From a virus: 48,443 nt of DNA. The DNA lies in IMG/VR virus record IMGVR_UViG_3300028840_000605, positions 1-48,443 of that record. One strand, given 5' to 3'. A program made the translations under genes and the position numbers. Below, in pieces: positions 45,761 to 48,443 of the stretch (positions are counted from its first letter, which is position 1; each line of letters begins with the position of its first letter). The notes beneath the pieces are model-generated. The model did no database searches. It saw nothing but the letters and a program-made list of their open reading frames with translations, and had not been told where the DNA came from.

Positions 45761-47722
45761 CTAAAAAGATCGGGAGTATTTAGCTTCTAAAGCGTCGATT
45801 ATTGTTCGGCGAGATATTTGTTGAAGTGCGGCCGGTGTCGCGCCTTCGTCCTTCAGCCGAAGTTTTAAATCAAGAACTTGAGCGTCAAGCCAAACGTCGC
45901 CCGCGCATAACGCATAAACGCGACAGTCAAGCGCTTCGTTCCGGCGACCCGGCCGACAATAGAAGGAACCATCCGTTCGCTTTTCTTCCGCGGTTAGCTG
46001 ATCGAAATACTTTTCGCCATAATCAACCGGGAATTCACAAAAGCCCGGCCGTTGTGGATCTATGTCTTGACGTTTGATTTTTAAATTATTGTATATGTGG
46101 GTTTTGTAATAGTTCGTCGATATCTCATAAAAAACCGTATCCCCGGATTTCGCCGCCCGATATCTCCTGAAGTTTTGCGGCCCGGCGTCGTCGGTCGGTT
46201 CACCTTTTTTCTTTTTAAGCGCCTGGAACCCTTTTATCGGAAATGTATTCGCCCAGCCTTCGCAAAATCGATAAACTTCCGCGGTAACGTTTCCATCCCC
46301 GGAATCTATAAAAATTATTTGCGGTTGAAATTCCGCGCCGTCGGCGCGGCGGAAAATTAAATTTGTCTCTTCCGCCCATTCATTTAATTTCTGCCACGCG
46401 CCCGCGGCCGGATCGTCAACCGGTCCAAGAAAAGTTAAATATGCGACCGACCAAGTTCTATAACCCGCGCCAATGCCTAAAACTTCCGCTTCCAAGCGCG
46501 GCGGATTATTAGGATTCTTTTCCGATCCGCGTTGAACGTCGACCCCCATAACGAGATAAAGAACGCCGTCTTGAACAACCCCCGACGAATACGCGCCGCG
46601 TAATTCGATTACGTTTTCCAATTTAGGCCGGGATCCGGTTTCCTGATATGCAAGGCCCAAATATAAATTAACGAACGCCCGCATCCCGTCGGGAGTCGTC
46701 AACGCTTCGTCGCGTTCTTGAACTAATTCAGTCCAAGAAAACATCCCAACCGGCGAAAGCAACGAAGGTATATGGTAGGATCGGCGGATAGGATTCGCGT
46801 CGGAAACTTCCGGCGTCCATACACCCTTATGAAGAAACATTGATTTATGATGATTGAAAAAAGCGTCATGGCAAAATTCACAAATATAATAACCCCGGAT
46901 TAAACGCCCGGCTTCGCGATCGGCTTTAATACCATGTTGGGTATCTTCATTCCCGTAAACTAATTCTTGATACTTTCCGCATAGCGGGCAAGGGATCCGA
47001 AACTTCCGCCGGTCGCCTTTATTGTATTCTTGCGTTATAAGCGATTGTTCAACGGTCGTCGGCGTCGAAAAGGTAAGGATCTTTTTACGCGCGCCCCAAC
47101 CACGCGTTCGGCCTTCAGATACTTTTAACCAATTTCCTTCGCCCGTTTTTAATAAAGGCGGCGCGCCGTCAACTTCGTCACGAATTAGGATCCGCTTCGA
47201 GTCCATACGAAGGCCCGCGGCGCTTTGGGCGCTTGCCATATCCAAATTCCCGCCGATAAATTCTTTCGAAAATATCTTGTCGCCGGTTCGCCGGGATTTC
47301 TTATTTTCGGTTTGAGCGAAAATCTTATGCCGGAATCCACACGAATCAATTAACGGTTCAAGTCGTTTCGTGGCCCATTTCAAAAGAAGTTCCGCGGTCG
47401 CCGATATGTATAATATTTCGGACGGGAATTCGTCCATCCAATACGCCATGACGTTTTCCGCGCAAGCCGTCGCGCCAAGCTGAACGCCTTTCATTATATC
47501 CGTCATTTGGATAGGCGAAAACGGCGACATACAATCCATAGGTTCAACTAAATACGGCGTTCGGTTATTCCGCCAAAAGCCCGGAAACGGCGTATTTGAG
47601 GGAAGGACGCGCTTCCGCTCTATATATTCGGAAATATATTTCATAGGCGGCTTTATAGGCTTTTTGTTGTTCTGTTCGCGCAAACAAGCTAAATCGTCAA
47701 TTCGGTATTCCGTTTGTAGCAT
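45761..47722 (-). CDS. terL: terminase large subunit (GpA family)
   Basis: A 653-residue packaging ATPase-nuclease of the lambda GpA family (gpA 641). The ATPase region has 'MKGVQLGATACAENVMAYWMD', the variant P-loop of this family (its 'QLGATxxxEN' form without the classical Lys), 'RILIRDEVDGAP' as Walker B, and 'TFSTPTT' as coupling motif. A zinc-finger-like 'RIPCPLCGKYQELV' with 'YICEFC' follows. The nuclease region has 'VMGVDVQRG', 'IIFIDSGDGN' and 'NEALDCRVYALC'. It cuts concatemers at cos and drives DNA into the prohead. The start overlaps the small terminase gene by 26 bases. Confidence 0.94.
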   Translation of the reverse strand: MLQTEYRIDDLACLREQNNKKPIKPPMKYISEYIERKRVLPSNTPFPGFWRNNRTPYLVEPMDCMSPFSPIQMTDIMKGVQLGATACAENVMAYWMDEFPSEILYISATAELLLKWATKRLEPLIDSCGFRHKIFAQTENKKSRRTGDKIFSKEFIGGNLDMASAQSAAGLRMDSKRILIRDEVDGAPPLLKTGEGNWLKVSEGRTRGWGARKKILTFSTPTTVEQSLITQEYNKGDRRKFRIPCPLCGKYQELVYGNEDTQHGIKADREAGRLIRGYYICEFCHDAFFNHHKSMFLHKGVWTPEVSDANPIRRSYHIPSLLSPVGMFSWTELVQERDEALTTPDGMRAFVNLYLGLAYQETGSRPKLENVIELRGAYSSGVVQDGVLYLVMGVDVQRGSEKNPNNPPRLEAEVLGIGAGYRTWSVAYLTFLGPVDDPAAGAWQKLNEWAEETNLIFRRADGAEFQPQIIFIDSGDGNVTAEVYRFCEGWANTFPIKGFQALKKKKGEPTDDAGPQNFRRYRAAKSGDTVFYEISTNYYKTHIYNNLKIKRQDIDPQRPGFCEFPVDYGEKYFDQLTAEEKRTDGSFYCRPGRRNEALDCRVYALCAGDVWLDAQVLDLKLRLKDEGATPAALQQISRRTIIDALEAKYSRSF

Positions 47723-48356
47723 CGCCGATTATTTCCTTTAGTTCCATTTCAACAAGGAACCCATTTAAAATGTCTTTGATATGTTCAAGGATTGCATAAA
47801 CTTCTTTATCAATTCTTTCAGTCGCGGCCAATACCAACGCGGGATCGTCAACGTTAAAGATCGATGCAAGTTCCGGCGCGAGATTCATACCAAGCATTCG
47901 GAATTCATTTACGTCGACAGTGTAAATTTTCCCGAACATCTTCGCGACTAAATCCCGATCGATTAATTTCCGGCGCGCGCGATCCGTTCGCGTTTTTATA
48001 TCCTGGATTTGTTGAAGTGTCTTTAATTTATTTGTGAACGCTTCGGATATTTCGTTAAATTCTTCGAAAGTAGTATCAGCGCCCAACAACCCTTTAATTT
48101 TTGCACGAAGCCCCGGCGAAAGAGTCGTTAACGCGTTCGAACCGCCGTTGTCTTGTCGATCCGCGCGCCCGTTCCCCGGTTTACTTTTTTGAGTATGCAA
48201 ACGTTTATACGCGCGAGTTTTAGGATCCGTTAAATCCAAGTAAACGCGTTCGCCTTGTTTATGCGCGGTTAAGTCGCCTTTGGAAATAGCGTTCGCGATC
48301 GCGTTCGGCGATACTTTACAGGAACGCGCGAATTCGCTTTGGCTTATGAATTTCAT
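47697..48356 (-). CDS. terminase small subunit candidate (Nu1-like)
   Basis: 219 residues from ATG 48356 (AGAAAGGA about 11 bases upstream). An open frame continues back to 48440 without a better site. The N-terminal 'FISQSEFARSCKVSPNAIANAISKGDL' is a winged-helix/HTH-like DNA reader. The middle has basic and disordered residues. The C-terminal half has 'KLIDRDLVAKMFGKIYTVDVNEFRMLGMNLAPELASIF' (read in parts), typical of small terminases paired with GpA proteins. It should recognise cos and recruit the large subunit. Location beside the terminal repeat supports this. Confidence 0.78.
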   Translation of the reverse strand: MKFISQSEFARSCKVSPNAIANAISKGDLTAHKQGERVYLDLTDPKTRAYKRLHTQKSKPGNGRADRQDNGGSNALTTLSPGLRAKIKGLLGADTTFEEFNEISEAFTNKLKTLQQIQDIKTRTDRARRKLIDRDLVAKMFGKIYTVDVNEFRMLGMNLAPELASIFNVDDPALVLAATERIDKEVYAILEHIKDILNGFLVEMELKEIIGDATNGIPN

Positions 48357-48430
48357 ACGATGTTTGATCCTTTCTAAAAAAGTCAATGAATTCAATAGGT
48401 TTAGAACCCCGGCACGTCCGGCCGAACGCG

Positions 48431-48443
48431 GCTTCGACAATTA
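48431..48443. repeat. 13-bp terminal direct repeat (right copy)
   Basis: Identical to bases 1-13. It lies 75 bases upstream of the small terminase start. Bases 48357-48430 hold no gene apart from the upstream end of the terminase frame. Confidence 0.85.

Noticed and set aside
47697-48440. Longer small terminase starting at the TTG near 48440
   Set aside because: The start lies in the end repeat, has no ribosome site and adds a non-typical leader. ATG 48356 has AGAAAGGA.
1-48443. tRNA genes, integrase or transposase
   Set aside because: No cloverleaf-like segment or recombinase/transposase motif (for example Arg-His-Arg-Tyr or MuA DDE blocks) was seen, although a by-eye search for tRNAs is not conclusive.

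Overview
The window is a complete or nearly complete genome of a tailed bacteriophage of the contractile-tail (myovirus) type, about 48.4 kb. The same 13 bases lie at both ends, so the molecule is either circularly closed in the assembly or has short terminal repeats or cohesive ends. The head genes resemble those of lambda-like phages (GpA-type terminase, portal, S49 protease with scaffold, gpD-like decoration protein, gpE-like capsid). The tail is Mu-like (sheath, tube, frameshifted chaperone, DNA-circularisation-type protein, LysM hub, gp45/gp46/gp47/gp48-type baseplate). No transposase, integrase, tRNA or rRNA gene is recognisable. The host is not identifiable from the sequence. A Gram-negative host is plausible from the Mu-like tail, the GH108-type endolysin and the lipoprotein gene.

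Layout: (1) 22-6925, leftward: HTH regulator, primase-helicase, an AGGTCAA iteron cluster, nuclease-like protein, small membrane protein, endolysin, a MazG-like/DUF6378 protein, an archaeal-type thymidylate synthase homologue, three poorly known proteins and an HNH endonuclease. (2) 6926-7127: divergent switch region with promoters and a dyad operator. (3) 7128-19812, rightward: an early region of small unknown proteins with two nearly identical strong promoters, an HNH-AP2 endonuclease and a DUF932 protein, a terminator, then small regulators, a SNF2 helicase, a DUF2800 nuclease, a DUF2815 ssDNA-binding protein with an SSB-like acidic tip, and a family A DNA polymerase. (4) 19763-48356, leftward: terminase, portal, head, tail, baseplate and host-recognition genes. 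On the circular map this follows directly from region 1.

The rightward and leftward early genes together form a self-contained replication system: primase-helicase, polymerase, SSB, exonuclease-like protein, SNF2 helicase and possibly an iteron origin. The late operon runs in the order terminase, portal, protease/scaffold, decoration, capsid, connector, sheath, tube, chaperone, tape measure, hub, baseplate, fibres. The most unusual part is 23.8-31.1 kb. There, right-handed beta-helix proteins, two long proteins made of 10-11 repeats of a roughly 22-residue 'ANIAAISSTPDDV' unit, and two 'CN(F/L)' repeat-like proteins appear in duplicated cassettes that look like a modular receptor-binding or decoration apparatus.
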